A stretch of DNA of 64,000 nt from Devosia riboflavina. Its GTDB lineage: Bacteria; Pseudomonadota; Alphaproteobacteria; Rhizobiales; Devosiaceae. The notes under the pieces are model-generated. The model did no database searches, had not been told where the DNA came from, and worked only from the letters and a program-made list of their open reading frames with translations. Location of the stretch: the NCBI RefSeq assembly GCF_000743575.1, contig NZ_JQGC01000002.1, forward strand, positions 180,649 through 244,648, written 5' to 3'. This document shows positions 17,369-29,511 of this stretch, one piece after another (within the stretch, counting starts at the first letter, position 1; each line of letters starts with the position of its first letter). Position numbers and translations under genes: made by a program.

Positions 17369-19795
17369 TCAGTGCGTCAGGCTGGCCGAGGCATCGTCGG
17401 TTGCATCAGTCTTGGCGACAGCCGGGGCTTCATCGAAATTCCATTCGATGGCTTCGGGCTTGCGCACCAGAGCGCGTTCGATGACCTGGTCCATGCGGGA
17501 GACCGGGACGATCTCCATGCCTTCCTTGACGATGTCCGGGATCTCCTGGAGATCCCTCACATTTTCCTCAGGGATGAGCACCGTCTTGATGCCGCCGCGG
17601 AGGGCTGCAAGGAGCTTTTCCTTGAGGCCGCCGATGGGAAGTACCCTGCCCCGCAGCGTGATCTCGCCGGTCATGGCAACGTCGTTGCGGACCGGAATGC
17701 CGGTCATCACCGAAACGATGGCAGTCGCAAGACCGATACCGGCCGACGGACCATCCTTGGGCGTTGCGCCTTCCGGCAGGTGGACGTGAATGTCGCGCGT
17801 GTCGAACATCGGCGGCTTGATGCCGAAGTCGATCGAGCGAGAGCGGACATAGGCCGTGGCCGCCGTCAGCGATTCCTTCATCACTTCCTTGATGTTGCCG
17901 GTGACCGTCATGCGGCCCTTGCCCGGCGTCATCACGCCTTCAATGGTCAGCAGCTCGCCACCAACTGAAGTCCAGGCGAGGCCGGTAACCAGGCCAACCT
18001 GCGACTCGGCTTCGATTTCGCCATGCGTAAAGATCGCGGGGCCGAGATATTTGGCCAGACGCTCTTCGTCGATGGTGATCGACTTGGTCTTGGTGCGGAC
18101 GATGTCCGTAACCGCCTTGCGCATCAGCTTGGAGATTTCGCGCTTCAGATTGCGGACGCCGGCTTCGCGGGTATAGCCGCGAATAACCTTCATCAGCATG
18201 TCGTCGTCGAGCACGAATTCGCCGTGGGCCACGCCGTTTTCCTTGGCGGCTTCCGGGATCAGGTGCTGCTTGGCGATCGCGTGCTTCTCCTCTTCGGTGT
18301 AACCCGAGAGGCGAATGATCTCCATGCGGTCCATCAGCGGGCCGGGAATGTTCAGCGTGTTCGAGGTGGTCACGAACATCACGTCCGAGAGGTCATAATC
18401 GACCTCCAGATAGTGATCGGCGAACGTATTGTTCTGTTCCGGATCGAGCACTTCGAGCAGAGCCGAAGACGGGTCGCCCCTAAAATCCTGGCCCATCTTG
18501 TCGATTTCGTCGAGCAGGAAGAGCGGGTTGGATTTTCCCACTTTCTTGAGCGACTGGATTATCTTGCCGGGCATGGAGCCGATATAGGTGCGGCGGTGAC
18601 CGCGGATTTCGGCTTCGTCACGAACGCCACCGAGCGCCATGCGCACGAATTCGCGGCCGGTCGCCTTGGCGATCGACTTGCCGAGCGAGGTCTTGCCGAC
18701 GCCCGGAGGGCCGACGAGGCAGAGGATCGGGCCCTTGAGCGTGCCGGTGCGAGCCTGCACGGCCAGGTATTCAAGGATGCGTTCCTTGACCTTTTCGAGA
18801 CCGTAGTGGTCTTCGTCCAGCACCTTTTCTGCCAGCAGCAGGTCGCGCTTGACCTTGGACTTCTTGCCCCATGGCAGGCCGAGAAGCGTATCAAGGTAGT
18901 TACGCACGACAGTGGCCTCAGCCGACATCGGGCTCATTCCCTTGAGCTTCTTGACTTCACCATCGGCCTTGGCCCGAGCTTCCTTCGAAAGCTTGGTCTT
19001 GGCGATGCGCTCTTCCAGTTCGGTGATCTCGTTGGTGCCGTCTTCGCCGTCACCGAGTTCCTTCTGGATCGCCTTCATCTGCTCGTTGAGGTAGTATTCG
19101 CGCTGCGTCTTCTCCATCTGGCGCTTGACGCGCGAGCGGATGCGCTTTTCGACCTGCAGCACGCCGATCTCGCCTTCCATCAGGCCTATCACCTTTTGGA
19201 AGCGTTCGATCACGGAGACCGTAGAGAGCAGGTCTTCCTTTTCCGGGATCTTGATGACCAGGTGGCTGGCAATGGTATCGGCGAGCTTGGACGGGCTCTC
19301 GATCTGACCGACCGCAGCCACGACCTCTGCCGAGATCTTCTTGTTCAGCTTGACGTAGTTTTCGAATTCGCTCTGAGCGGAGCGCGCCAGAGCTTCAAGC
19401 TCGGTCGCGTCTTCCTCGGGCTCGGGAAGCGGGCTGGCTTCAGCTTCGAAATATTCTTCCGTCTGCAGATAATTGTCGATGGTCGCGCGGCTGAGACCTT
19501 CCACGAGGACCTTCACGGTGCCATCTGGAAGTTTCAGAAGCTGAAGCACAGTGGCGATCGTCCCGGTGCTGTAGATCTGATCCGGGGCGGGATCGTCGTC
19601 CTGCGCGTTCTTCTGGGTCACGACAAGAATGTGCTTGTCGTCGCGCATGACCTCTTCAAGAGCCTTGACCGACTTTTCGCGACCGACAAACAGCGGCACG
19701 ATCATTCCGGGGAAGACCACGATGTCGCGCAGGGGAAGAACCGGGTAAACCCGGTCCCGGCTCGTTTCGCCGGTGGGATTGACGTCCGACATCAT
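17369..19795 (-). CDS. lon: ATP-dependent protease Lon
   Basis: Lon (808 aa) degrades misfolded and regulatory proteins in the cytoplasm. The N-terminal substrate-binding domain (about 15-210) starts with [23 protein letters not shown]. The AAA+ domain has Walker [14 protein letters not shown] (about residue 360) and Walker [11 protein letters not shown]. The C-terminal Ser-Lys protease domain has [14 protein letters not shown] with the catalytic Ser. Length is normal. The start is MMSD; either Met is possible. A possible RpoH-type promoter lies about 100 bases upstream. Confidence 0.98.
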   Translation of the reverse strand: MMSDVNPTGETSRDRVYPVLPLRDIVVFPGMIVPLFVGREKSVKALEEVMRDDKHILVVTQKNAQDDDPAPDQIYSTGTIATVLQLLKLPDGTVKVLVEGLSRATIDNYLQTEEYFEAEASPLPEPEEDATELEALARSAQSEFENYVKLNKKISAEVVAAVGQIESPSKLADTIASHLVIKIPEKEDLLSTVSVIERFQKVIGLMEGEIGVLQVEKRIRSRVKRQMEKTQREYYLNEQMKAIQKELGDGEDGTNEITELEERIAKTKLSKEARAKADGEVKKLKGMSPMSAEATVVRNYLDTLLGLPWGKKSKVKRDLLLAEKVLDEDHYGLEKVKERILEYLAVQARTGTLKGPILCLVGPPGVGKTSLGKSIAKATGREFVRMALGGVRDEAEIRGHRRTYIGSMPGKIIQSLKKVGKSNPLFLLDEIDKMGQDFRGDPSSALLEVLDPEQNNTFADHYLEVDYDLSDVMFVTTSNTLNIPGPLMDRMEIIRLSGYTEEEKHAIAKQHLIPEAAKENGVAHGEFVLDDDMLMKVIRGYTREAGVRNLKREISKLMRKAVTDIVRTKTKSITIDEERLAKYLGPAIFTHGEIEAESQVGLVTGLAWTSVGGELLTIEGVMTPGKGRMTVTGNIKEVMKESLTAATAYVRSRSIDFGIKPPMFDTRDIHVHLPEGATPKDGPSAGIGLATAIVSVMTGIPVRNDVAMTGEITLRGRVLPIGGLKEKLLAALRGGIKTVLIPEENVRDLQEIPDIVKEGMEIVPVSRMDQVIERALVRKPEAIEWNFDEAPAVAKTDATDDASASLTH

Positions 19796-20117
19796 ATTTC
19801 CTTTCCGGGGCGCGCCGGGAGGAATTGGAGTAGCGCGCCCGTATTGCGACTGCCCAATCCTGCAAGGCTGGGCGATTCAGGTTAATAAATAGGTTCGCAC
19901 GCCCTCGCCGCAAGTCAATCATTGCGCTTTTGTGACCTATTGCACCGCTTCGCACAGGAGGCATGCCTAATAAGGCAGGAACAGGCGTGTGCCTTGGATA
20001 CAAAGGAGAATCTGGCTTTTGGTCATTCAGCCGCCGAGTCGCAGCCTATAGATTGGGTGTGACAGGAAGCTGTGCCATGCTTTGCCAAGAACCATGCCCC
20101 AAAATGAGGACCAAACA
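19796..20117. other. Divergent regulatory region between lon and the arginase gene
   Basis: About 320 bases. It holds the heat-shock type promoter of lon (19887-19914, minus strand). It must also hold the promoter of the arginase gene, which I cannot place with confidence. No additional gene is supported. Confidence 0.5.
19887..19914 (-). promoter_or_regulatory. RpoH (sigma-32) type promoter of lon
   Basis: On the minus strand CTTGCG, 15 bases, then CCTATTT. This fits the alphaproteobacterial heat-shock pattern CTTG...CCTATNT. The same -10 heptamer occurs upstream of clpP. Confidence 0.5.
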
Positions 20118-21089
20118 ATGGTAACGAAACCCAAACGGATCGACATTCTGGGCGTAGCGACGGCCTCGGGCGCTTCGGTTCGCGGCTGCGGCATGGGACC
20201 GGAGGCGCTGCGGGTGGCGGGGCTGCTTGAGGCACTGGTGGAGCTTGGGCATTCGATTGCCGACCATGGCGATCTGAGGCGAGTGCATCCGGAGATCAGC
20301 ACCAATCCGTCGAGTTGGCGATTGCCGGACGAACGCAAGGCGGATGTGCTGGAGCTGGCGGAGCGGACTAGTCAGGCGGGCTATGACATTCTGGAGGCCG
20401 GAAATTTTCCGATCTTTGTGGGCGGGGACCATTCGATTGCCATGGGGTCGCTGTCGGCGGTGTCGCGGTTCAATGAGCCAAAGGGTAAGCCGGTGCATGT
20501 GCTCTGGGTCGATGCACATGCGGACTACAACACACCAGACACGTCGCCTTCGGGCAATCTCCATGGGATGCCGCTGGCGCTGCTTTGTGGCGAGCCGGGG
20601 TTTGACAAGACTTTCAAGGGCGACTGGCTGGGGAAGATCGAGCCGCGCAATGTGACGATCTTTGGGGCGCGCTCAATCGATCGGGAGGAGCGCCGGCTGC
20701 TGCAGGCGCGCGGCGTGGAAGTGATCGACATGCGCAAGATCGACCAGACGGGTGTGGTCGGGTTGATGCAGCCGATACTAGACCGCGTGAAAGCCGCTAA
20801 TGGGCATCTGCATGTGAGTTTTGACGTGGATGTGGTCGACCCGGCCTTGGCGCCGGGTGGCGGCACGCTGGTGCCGGGCGGGCTAACCTATCGCGAGGCG
20901 CACCTGATCATGGAGATGCTGCACGACAGCGGCGTCGTGGGGTCGCTGGATATCGTGGAACTCAATCCGTTCGTCGACCACGGCGGCAAGAGCGCAACGC
21001 TGCTGGTGGATCTGGTGGCGAGCTTGTTTGGGCGGTCGATTATGGGTGAGGAGCCGGGGCCGGTGGAGTTTGTGACTGGGGAGGACTGA
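20118..21089 (+). CDS. Arginase (ureohydrolase family)
   Basis: A 323-aa enzyme that hydrolyses L-arginine to ornithine and urea. The manganese-binding motifs are all present: GGDHS near residue 112, DAHADYN near 137, and SFDVDVVDPALAPG near 240. The Pro-Gly-Gly motif GGLTYREAH is also present. The ATG at 20118 (GAGGA upstream) is preferred over 20082. It stands alone on the plus strand between lon and clpX, convergent with clpX. Agmatinase is a possible alternative, but the sequence around SPSGNLHGMPLA fits arginase better. Confidence 0.9.
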   Translation: MVTKPKRIDILGVATASGASVRGCGMGPEALRVAGLLEALVELGHSIADHGDLRRVHPEISTNPSSWRLPDERKADVLELAERTSQAGYDILEAGNFPIFVGGDHSIAMGSLSAVSRFNEPKGKPVHVLWVDAHADYNTPDTSPSGNLHGMPLALLCGEPGFDKTFKGDWLGKIEPRNVTIFGARSIDREERRLLQARGVEVIDMRKIDQTGVVGLMQPILDRVKAANGHLHVSFDVDVVDPALAPGGGTLVPGGLTYREAHLIMEMLHDSGVVGSLDIVELNPFVDHGGKSATLLVDLVASLFGRSIMGEEPGPVEFVTGED

Positions 21090-21097
21090 CGGCAGCC

Positions 21098-21240
21098 TTC
21101 CTTCTCCCCCTACGGGAGAAGGTGCCCGAAGAGGGTATGAGATTCGCCCACCCTCTCCTCTGCGGAGGACAGAATACCCCTCACCCTGGAATTTCCTCTG
21201 AACGAAGAAATTCCGGTCCCTCTCCCTCAAGGGGCGAGGG
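21098..21240. repeat. Intergenic repeat element, family F (pyrimidine-rich)
   Basis: Repeated CCTTCTCCC / GGGAGAAGG and CCCTCTCC / GGCGAGGG type segments, arranged as an irregular inverted repeat of about 140 bases. A related but shorter element lies at 42866-42986. Such elements are frequent between genes in Rhizobiales. Confidence 0.6.
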
Positions 21241-21270
21241 AAGACGTGCCATCGCGTTCAACCAAAACAG

Positions 21271-21298
21271 AAACGCCGGGTCGCGAGACCCGGCGTTT
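21271..21298. terminator. Bidirectional terminator between arginase and clpX
   Basis: A perfect 12-bp stem with a 4-base loop (GCGA). It has TTTTGATTT on the plus side and a T-rich run (TTTCTGTTTTGG) on the minus side. It serves two convergent genes. Confidence 0.85.
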
Positions 21299-21319
21299 TG
21301 ATTTCAATCCAGTTCCGGC

Positions 21320-22597
21320 TTACGCCGACGCTGGCTCTTCGTCTTTCTTGCGCTCGGAGTAGATGTAGAGCGGCCGGACGTCCTTGCCCTTCACCACTTC
21401 TTCCGAGATCACCACTTCTTCGACGCCTTCGAGCGAGGGCAGGTCGTACATGGTGTCGAGGAGGATCGCTTCCATGATCGAGCGGAGGCCGCGGGCGCCA
21501 GTCTTGCGCTCGATGGCCTTCTCGGCGATCGCCTTGAGGGCGTCTTCGTGGAAGGTCAGTTCGACTTCTTCCATCTGGAAGAGGCGCTGATACTGACGCA
21601 CGAGGGCGTTCTTCGGGGCGGTGAGGATTTCGATCAGGGCCGGAATGTCGAGGTCTTCGAGGGTCGCAAGGACCGGGAGACGACCGATGAATTCCGGGAT
21701 CAGGCCGAAACGGACGAGATCTTCCGGAGCGACATCCTTGAGGAGGTCGCCGACGCGACGGTCTTGCGGATCCTTGACGGTGGCCGAGAAGCCGATGCCC
21801 GAACCTTCGCCGCGAGCCGAGATGATCTTTTCAAGACCAGCGAAGGCGCCGCCGCAGATGAAGAGGATGTTCGTCGTATCGACCTGCAGGAATTCCTGCT
21901 GCGGATGCTTGCGGCCGCCCTGCGGAGGCACGGAGGCAACGGTGCCTTCCATGATCTTGAGGAGAGCCTGCTGCACGCCTTCGCCCGACACGTCGCGGGT
22001 TATGGACGGATTGTCCGACTTGCGAGAAATCTTGTCGACTTCGTCGATATAGACGATGCCGCGCTGGGCCTTTTCGACATTGTAGTCGGCGGCCTGGAGC
22101 AGCTTCAGGATGATGTTTTCGACGTCTTCACCGACATAACCGGCTTCGGTCAGGGTCGTGGCGTCAGCCATGGTGAAGGGCACGTCGAGAATACGCGCCA
22201 GCGTCTGCGCGAGCAGGGTTTTGCCGGAACCGGTGGGACCGATGAGCAGAATATTGGACTTCGAAAGCTCGACGTCCTGATTCTTGGTCGCGTGGTGCAG
22301 GCGCTTGTAGTGGTTGTGGACAGCCACGGAGAGGACGCGCTTGGCGCGACCCTGGCCGATGACGTAATCGTCGAGCACCTTGCAGATGTCGGCAGGGGTC
22401 GGCACGCCATCGGAGGACTTGACCATGGAGGTCTTGTTCTCTTCGCGGATGATGTCCATGCACAGCTCTACGCATTCATCGCAGATGAACACGGTCGGGC
22501 CGGCGATAAGCTTGCGAACCTCATGCTGCGACTTCCCGCAGAACGAGCAGTACAGCGTGTTCTTGGAGGTTTCGCCGTTCGTTGTCTCTTTGGACAT
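21320..22597 (-). CDS. clpX: ATP-dependent unfoldase ClpX
   Basis: ClpX (425 aa) recognises and unfolds substrates and feeds them to ClpP. The N-terminal zinc-binding domain has CSFCGKS and CDECVELC (about residues 17-46). The AAA+ domain has Walker A GPTGSGKT (about 118-125), Walker [10 protein letters not shown], and the ClpP-docking IGF loop in GSGIGFSA. Length is typical. It lies downstream of clpP on the same strand with a 172-base gap, so it may also have its own promoter. Confidence 0.98.
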   Translation of the reverse strand: MSKETTNGETSKNTLYCSFCGKSQHEVRKLIAGPTVFICDECVELCMDIIREENKTSMVKSSDGVPTPADICKVLDDYVIGQGRAKRVLSVAVHNHYKRLHHATKNQDVELSKSNILLIGPTGSGKTLLAQTLARILDVPFTMADATTLTEAGYVGEDVENIILKLLQAADYNVEKAQRGIVYIDEVDKISRKSDNPSITRDVSGEGVQQALLKIMEGTVASVPPQGGRKHPQQEFLQVDTTNILFICGGAFAGLEKIISARGEGSGIGFSATVKDPQDRRVGDLLKDVAPEDLVRFGLIPEFIGRLPVLATLEDLDIPALIEILTAPKNALVRQYQRLFQMEEVELTFHEDALKAIAEKAIERKTGARGLRSIMEAILLDTMYDLPSLEGVEEVVISEEVVKGKDVRPLYIYSERKKDEEPASA

Positions 22598-22769
22598 CAG
22601 TCACTCCCGGGAACTTTTGGTCCCCAAAATCAGCGTTATCGGAAACCGTAACGCGGAAGACATAAAGAAAGTCTAAGCCGAAACGACCTTAAAGGCCGTT
22701 CCGGCTGTGTGCAATTGCTGTGGGATCACAGTCCACGGCGCATCAGCAATGTGCTTAACGCGCGTCAAA

Positions 22770-23399
22770 TCAGGCAGATGCCTCGGGAACAGCACGCTTC
22801 TCGTGGATGGAGTCGATCAGACCGAAGGTCTTGGCTTCTTCCGGAGACAGGAAGCGATCGCGCTCGAGAGCGTTCTCGATTTCCTCGTAAGTGCGGCCGG
22901 TGTGCTTCTCATAAATCTGATTAAGACGACGCTTCAAACCCTCGACTTCCTTGGCATGAATCAGGATGTCAGTGACCTGACCCTGGAAGCCGCCGGAAGG
23001 CTGGTGGACCATGACGCGCGAGTTCGGCAGCGAGGTGCGCATGCCCTTTTCGCCAGCGGCGAGAAGCAGCGAACCCATGGAGGCAGCCTGGCCCATGACC
23101 ATGGTGGCAACGGCCGGGCGGATGAACTGCATGGTGTCGTAGATGGAAAGGCCAGCCGTCACCACGCCGCCGGGCGAGTTGATGTAGAGGGCGATTTCCT
23201 TCTTCGGGTTCTCTGATTCGAGGAACAGAAGCTGAGCGACGATGAGCGAGGCCATATTGTCCTCGACTACACCGGTCACGAAAATGATGCGCTCGCGCAG
23301 CAGACGCGAGTAGATGTCGAAAGCGCGTTCGCCACGGTTCGACTGCTCGACCACCATGGGAACGAGCGTGTTCATGTAAAGATCGTGCGGATCCCGCAT
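22770..23399 (-). CDS. clpP: ATP-dependent Clp protease proteolytic subunit ClpP
   Basis: ClpP (209 aa) forms the tetradecameric serine protease chamber. The catalytic Ser is in [11 protein letters not shown] (about residue 105), the His in [10 protein letters not shown] (about 130) and the Asp in DRFLSPEEA. The start [16 protein letters not shown] has AAGGGG upstream. The open frame runs to 23570, but the extra residues have no family similarity. It is followed by clpX. A heat-shock type promoter candidate lies at 23569-23596. Confidence 0.97.
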   Translation of the reverse strand: MRDPHDLYMNTLVPMVVEQSNRGERAFDIYSRLLRERIIFVTGVVEDNMASLIVAQLLFLESENPKKEIALYINSPGGVVTAGLSIYDTMQFIRPAVATMVMGQAASMGSLLLAAGEKGMRTSLPNSRVMVHQPSGGFQGQVTDILIHAKEVEGLKRRLNQIYEKHTGRTYEEIENALERDRFLSPEEAKTFGLIDSIHEKRAVPEASA

Positions 23400-23568
23400 A
23401 TTTTGCCCCTTGGCCCCCGTCGGCGTCGCGAGCGGACGGCAGGCTTGGTTGGTTTGCCCACGCCCCTGCCCCCAAACGCGCACATGGCAAGGCAGAAGGA
23501 CGCGGTGAAATCGAATCGGCGCGACTGGCCGATTGCAGCTATGCCGCCTTAACGGGCGGTAAAGGCAC

Positions 23569-23596
23569 AAATAGGCGGCATTGGGGCCAGCTTCAA
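23569..23596 (-). promoter_or_regulatory. RpoH (sigma-32) type promoter of clpP
   Basis: On the minus strand TTGAAG, 15 bases, then CCTATTT. The -10 is identical to that of the lon candidate. It sits about 170 bases upstream of the clpP ATG, which implies a long leader. Confidence 0.45.
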
Positions 23597-23672
23597 TAGA
23601 GCGTCGCCAATGCAGTGGCGCTAAGGTGAATGTGCCGTTTGGGAATTCCGATTTTGCTACACTTCTCGCTTT

Positions 23673-23900
23673 TTAAGCGAAGGAGACGGCAATGCCCTTT
23701 TTCTTGAAATAGGCCTGCATGAGCTTGCGGCCCGAGCGGTTGGGCTGGGCCAGCTTCGAGGTCTCGAACACGGCTTCCTTGGCGCCTTCCCGGGCCATGG
23801 CAGCCTTGAGCGCTGCGATGTGCAGGTCGATATCTTCGTTGTTGTTCTTGATCGAGGCGTAGATGGCGTCGATCGCTGCGGAAACGGTGATGTCGCTCAC
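23673..23900 (-). CDS. Small conserved protein of unknown function
   Basis: A 75-aa basic, cytosolic protein, not recognised. It uses a GTG start (AAGGAAAT upstream). The sequence MSDITVSAAIDAIYASIKNN is followed by an amphipathic helix and ends in the positively charged SGRKLMQAYFKKKGIAVSFA. Codon use is ordinary and the gene has its own spacing on both sides, so it is likely real. No function is proposed. Confidence 0.65.
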   Translation of the reverse strand: MSDITVSAAIDAIYASIKNNNEDIDLHIAALKAAMAREGAKEAVFETSKLAQPNRSGRKLMQAYFKKKGIAVSFA

Positions 23901-23980
23901 GTGCGGATTTCCTTCGTCGCGTTTGGCGCTCTCAAGACATCATTGCGAGTCGTTTGCCAAGGGTTTTCAGCCCAGTCTCG

Positions 23981-24048
23981 GTGTCAGCCCGCGAAAGTGG
24001 CGCCCAGTTTGAAGAAACAGAGATCCCCGCTTTCGCGGGGATGACACC
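23981..24048. repeat. Intergenic palindromic repeat, family A, copy 2
   Basis: Arms GTGTCAGCCCGCGAAAGTGG and CCCCGCTTTCGCGGGGATGA facing each other, as in the 13243 copy. It lies between two minus-strand genes. Confidence 0.75.
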
Positions 24049-24101
24049 GAGGAGAGGAGAGGCTCAGAGCAAGAAGCGGAGCTTCCAAATGTGAAGCCCC
24101 C

Positions 24102-24500
24102 TCATCCCGGCCTGAATTCAGGCCTGCCTTCGCCGGTTTCGCTATGCCGGTCATTTTCATGCAGCGGCCTGATCTGGATGCGGCAATGGGCGGCGATGGG
24201 ATCGTCGGCGAAGAGCGCCTTGGCTTCCGCCATATCAGCGGCTTGGATGAGTACGACGCCGCCGACGACTTCCTTGGCCTCGGCATAGGGGCCGTCGGTT
24301 TCGTTCAGGCGCACGGGGCGGCGGCGGTCGATGACTTCTTCGGTGGAAACGTCGGCCAGCGGCGAGGCGAGGAGCAGATGGCCGCCGGCGCGCAGTTTCT
24401 GGTCGTGCTCGATGGTCGCGTCGTCGAGGCGGCGCATTTCTTCGGGCGTGACGCCGGCAAAGGCATCGGGGGCGAAATGGAAAAGACAGAGGAATTTCAT
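24102..24500 (-). CDS. YciI-like (DGPF domain) protein
   Basis: A 132-aa protein of the YCII-related / DGPF superfamily. It opens with MKFLCLFHFAP, and DGPYAEAKEVVGGVVLIQA carries the Asp-Gly-Pro signature of the small ferredoxin-like fold. The start (GGAGACC upstream) is internal to a longer open frame reaching 24542. Family members are often next to ECF sigma factors; none is found here. The last ten or so residues run into repeat-like DNA, so the natural C-terminus may have been altered. The biochemical role is unknown. Confidence 0.8.
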   Translation of the reverse strand: MKFLCLFHFAPDAFAGVTPEEMRRLDDATIEHDQKLRAGGHLLLASPLADVSTEEVIDRRRPVRLNETDGPYAEAKEVVGGVVLIQAADMAEAKALFADDPIAAHCRIQIRPLHENDRHSETGEGRPEFRPG

Positions 24501-24650
24501 GTGCGGTCTCCGTGGTTGGACAGCGACGCGACGAGTACCCATTCCTGGGCTCGACTAATTTTCTGAGCTTTTTTTCGTTGAGCCACCAGAGGCATTTGCA
24601 TGGCGATGGGCTCGGCCTAAGGTGACGGCGTACAAGCCCCACGGACGACC

Positions 24651-25907
24651 ATGGCCGCCATTATTCAAGTCAAGCCGATCACCGACGTTGCGGACGACCG
24701 CCGCGCCAGCGCCGCCCCCCGCGATCCCAAGTTTTTCCAGAATCCCTATGCCTTCTATGCCGACCGGCATGCGAGCAATCCGGCGTTTTTCTGGGAAGAA
24801 TATGGGCATTGGTGCTTTGCCGATTTCAAATCGGTCAGCGCCTTGTTACGCGATAAAAGGTTTGGGCGGGAAATCCTGCATGTGGCGACGCGCGAGGAGA
24901 TCGGGCTGCCGGAGCCGAAGCCGCATGTGGCGGATTTCGACCTGACCGAGAAATACTCACTGCTGAACCTGGAGCCACCCGGGCATACGCGGCTGCGCAT
25001 GCTGGTCAATCGGGCCTTCGTGTCGCGGCAGGTGGAGCAGTTGCGGCCGCGGATCCGGCAGTTGGCCAACGAGATCATCGACGGGTTCGAGGGCGAAGAG
25101 AGCGTCGACCTGATCAAGGCTTTTGCCGCGCCCCTGCCCGCGATCATCATTGCAGAAATGATCGGGCTGCCGGCCGAGGCTGCGCCGCAATTGCTCAATT
25201 GGTCCAACCGCATGGTCACCATGTACATGTACGGTGTGACCTACGAGACCGAACTTGATGCCAACAAGGCGTCGGCCGATTTCATGACCTATCTGCGCGA
25301 TGTCATCGCCGAGCGCCGTCGCGCCCCGCGCGAAGATCTGCTCACGCACATGCTCACCGCCGAACAGGGTGGCGAGAAGCTGAGTGACGATGAGGTGATG
25401 TCGACCGCCATTCTTCTGCTCAATGCGGGGCATGAGGCGACGGTGCATACGACCGGCAATGGGGTGAAATCCATTCTCGAAAGTGGGCTTGACCCCAAGA
25501 CGCTGTTTGCGACGCCGGAGCAGACCGAGGCGACGGTGGAGGAGTGTTTGCGCTTTGACGCGCCGCTGCATCTTTTTACGCGCTATGCGCTGATGGACCT
25601 TGAGGTGGAAGGTATTCCACTACGGAAGGGTGACGTGATCGGGCTGATGCTTGGCGCGGCCAATCGCGATCCCTCGCGGTTTGCCGATGCGGGGCGGTTC
25701 GATCCGTTCCGCACGGATGGAGCCAATGTCAGCTTTGGCGCCGGCATCCACTTCTGCATCGGCGCGCCGCTGGCACGGATCGAATTGCAGGAGGCCATGT
25801 CGGTGCTGTTCCAGCGCCTGCCGAAACTGCGACTGGCCGAGCAGCCGAGATACAACGACGTGTTCCATTTCCATGGGCTGGAAAAGCTCGTGGTGCGCTG
25901 GGATTGA
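24651..25907 (+). CDS. Cytochrome P450
   Basis: A 418-aa soluble bacterial P450 monooxygenase. The I-helix motif LLNAGHEATV has the oxygen-activating acid/Thr pair replaced by the common bacterial AGHEAT form. The K-helix ExxR is EECLR, and the haem loop FGAGIHFCIGAPLAR carries the cysteine thiolate ligand (about residue 361). It has no membrane anchor. No ferredoxin or ferredoxin reductase is adjacent, so the redox partner must be encoded elsewhere. The substrate cannot be inferred; the sequence resembles the CYP107/CYP109-like broad group. Confidence 0.93.
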   Translation: MAAIIQVKPITDVADDRRASAAPRDPKFFQNPYAFYADRHASNPAFFWEEYGHWCFADFKSVSALLRDKRFGREILHVATREEIGLPEPKPHVADFDLTEKYSLLNLEPPGHTRLRMLVNRAFVSRQVEQLRPRIRQLANEIIDGFEGEESVDLIKAFAAPLPAIIIAEMIGLPAEAAPQLLNWSNRMVTMYMYGVTYETELDANKASADFMTYLRDVIAERRRAPREDLLTHMLTAEQGGEKLSDDEVMSTAILLLNAGHEATVHTTGNGVKSILESGLDPKTLFATPEQTEATVEECLRFDAPLHLFTRYALMDLEVEGIPLRKGDVIGLMLGAANRDPSRFADAGRFDPFRTDGANVSFGAGIHFCIGAPLARIELQEAMSVLFQRLPKLRLAEQPRYNDVFHFHGLEKLVVRWD

Positions 25908-25920
25908 GCTTTCCGCGCCG

Positions 25921-26016
25921 TATGGTGAGATGCTTCGTGTAAGCGAAACCTAGGTGCCACGCCCTCGTGGTTCGAGGCTGCGCTTCGCTGCGCACCTCAC
26001 CACGAGGACTACTTGG
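25921..26016. repeat. Intergenic palindromic repeat, family C, copy 2
   Basis: A shorter copy of the palindrome at 17182. It has TATGGTGAGATGC at one end and CACCTCACCACGAGG at the other. It lies between convergent P450 and nnr genes. Confidence 0.75.
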
Positions 26017-26046
26017 ATGCCAGGGCATGCCCTTGTCATGCAGCCC

Positions 26047-27516
26047 CTAGAGGGTCGCCAAGACTGCCGGCAGCAGCGGCGGCAGGTCTTCGCTCATCAT
26101 GCCGGGGCCGCCAAAGCGGTTGGCGGCTTCCGCGTGCAGCCAGGCGCCCGCACAGGCGGCATCGAAGCCGCTCATGCCTTGTGCGAGCAGGCCGCCGATG
26201 ATGCCGGCGAGGACATCGCCGGAGCCGGCTGTCCCGAGCCAGTTGGGGGCATTGGCATTGATGGCGGCGCGGCCATCGGGCGCGGCGACGACGGTATCGC
26301 TGCCCTTGAGGAGGATGATCGCGCCGGAATGCTGGGCGGCGGCGCGGGCGCGTTCGAGCTTGCCGCCGGGCACATTGCCGAAAAGGCGCTGGAATTCGCC
26401 TTCGTGCGGAGTGAGCACGACGGGGCGGTCGGCATTGGCCTTGATGGCGGCAAAGAGGGTGCCGCTCTCGCTGGCGAAGCTGGTGATGGCGTCGGCGTCG
26501 AGCACGGTTGCTGCGCCGGACGACAGGGTGGCCAGTGCCTTGTCGCGCGTGGCTTCGCCAATGCTGGCGGCCGGGCCTAGGACGACGGCGTTCATGCGCT
26601 TGTCGGCCAGCAGTTCGGTCAACTCGCCGGCATTTTCGGCCGGCTTGAGCATGATGGCGGTCACATGGGCGGCGTGAACGCGTAACGCTGCGGTTTCGCC
26701 TGCGAGGGAAACGACCCCTGCCCCGACGCGGAACGCGCCGTGGGCGGCAAGGCGGGCGCCGCCGGTTTCGAGCTCGCTGCCGGAGACGACGATCACGTGG
26801 CCACGGTCATATTTGTGGCCATCGGCCATGGACTGCGGCATGGACCAGAGTTCGCGCGTGTTCTGCCAGGCTTTTGGGCTGATGCGGTCGAGGACTGCGT
26901 CGGGAATTCCGATATCGGCCAGGACGACCTCGCCGCAGTGCTGACGACCGGGCAGTAGGACATGGCCGGGCTTCAGGCGGAAAAAAGTGACGGTCATGTC
27001 GGCGATCATGGCCACGCCGCGGACGGCCCCTGTGGCGCCATCGATGCCGCTCGGCACGTCGACGCTGACAACGGGGAGCGTCGAGCCGTTGACCGTGGTG
27101 ATGATGCTGGCGATCTCGCCTTCGATGTCGCGATCGAGCCCGGCGCCGAGAATGGCGTCGACGATGAGATCGGCGTCCTCGATGTCCTTTTCGCTCGGCG
27201 CATCGATGCGGCCTGTCCATTGCTCGGCGGCCACGAGCGCATCGCCACGCAGAGCGTCGCGTTCGCCGAGGAGGCGTACCTGAACGGGCCAGCCGCGCTG
27301 CTGCAGGAGGCGAGCGACGATGAAACCGTCGCCGCCATTATTGCCGGTGCCACAGAGCACGAGGACGGAGCGCTGGTAATAGCGCTCGATGATGGCCTCG
27401 GCCACCGCCTTGCCCGCCGCCTCCATCAGGCGGAAGGACCTGACGCCGCCTTCGATGGCGAAGCGATCGGCCTGGGCCATTTCCTGAGGCGTGAGAAGGG
27501 CATCGGTGTGGGCCAT
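26047..27516 (-). CDS. nnr: Bifunctional NAD(P)H-hydrate repair enzyme (epimerase/dehydratase)
   Basis: A 489-aa fusion that repairs damaged NAD(P)HX. The N-terminal NnrE/YjeF domain (about 1-215) epimerises R-NAD(P)HX and contains [17 protein letters not shown]. The C-terminal NnrD kinase-like domain (about 225-489) dehydrates S-NAD(P)HX using ATP/ADP and contains [14 protein letters not shown] and [18 protein letters not shown]. The arrangement and length are normal for the family. In Rhizobiales this gene often lies near glnB/glnA, as here. Confidence 0.95.
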   Translation of the reverse strand: MAHTDALLTPQEMAQADRFAIEGGVRSFRLMEAAGKAVAEAIIERYYQRSVLVLCGTGNNGGDGFIVARLLQQRGWPVQVRLLGERDALRGDALVAAEQWTGRIDAPSEKDIEDADLIVDAILGAGLDRDIEGEIASIITTVNGSTLPVVSVDVPSGIDGATGAVRGVAMIADMTVTFFRLKPGHVLLPGRQHCGEVVLADIGIPDAVLDRISPKAWQNTRELWSMPQSMADGHKYDRGHVIVVSGSELETGGARLAAHGAFRVGAGVVSLAGETAALRVHAAHVTAIMLKPAENAGELTELLADKRMNAVVLGPAASIGEATRDKALATLSSGAATVLDADAITSFASESGTLFAAIKANADRPVVLTPHEGEFQRLFGNVPGGKLERARAAAQHSGAIILLKGSDTVVAAPDGRAAINANAPNWLGTAGSGDVLAGIIGGLLAQGMSGFDAACAGAWLHAEAANRFGGPGMMSEDLPPLLPAVLATL

Positions 27517-27622
27517 GAGTGCCTCGCTGCGAGTCAGTTCTGTCTATCTCATAGCGAGGTTGGAGCAGAAATAGGACAAAGAAACGCCGGAACCGGCAAT
27601 TGGGCGGAAAAGCGATGGGGTT

Positions 27623-29209
<1,587 letters not shown>

Positions 29210-29470
29210 AGATACTTACAACCCCCGAGCAGGAGCGACTATAGCCGATGTTCGGCCCTGATTGTACTCAACTTTTTGCGGCGTACGGTATTTCGGGCCC
29301 CTCGATGCCTCCCCAGAACGGGAGAGCGCAGCCACCTCTAGTGGGCGACCGTTCCTTTGACGGCGTGGGCGCGGGCCTTGATGGTGATGGACCCCTGCCC
29401 CGTCGTCTCCTGGGCCCTGCTGCGGATGCCGGCAACCTCCTGCGCGGTCAACTGCCTGCCGGTAACAAAA

Positions 29471-29492
29471 AAAGGGCCCCGGAGGGCCCTTT
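29471..29492 (-). terminator. Intrinsic terminator of glnA
   Basis: A 9-bp perfect stem with a CGGA/TCCG loop, followed on the minus strand by TTTTTTTGTTACC. It lies about 20 bases past the glnA stop. Confidence 0.88.
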
Positions 29493-29511
29493 CTCTTCGC
29501 TACTGCAGCTC

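Noticed and set aside
18023..19885. 620-codon plus-strand frame over lon
   Set aside because: Mirror frame of lon.
22598..22769. Terminator between clpP and clpX
   Set aside because: A weak complementary pair (AACGACCTTAAAGGCCGTT) has no T-run.
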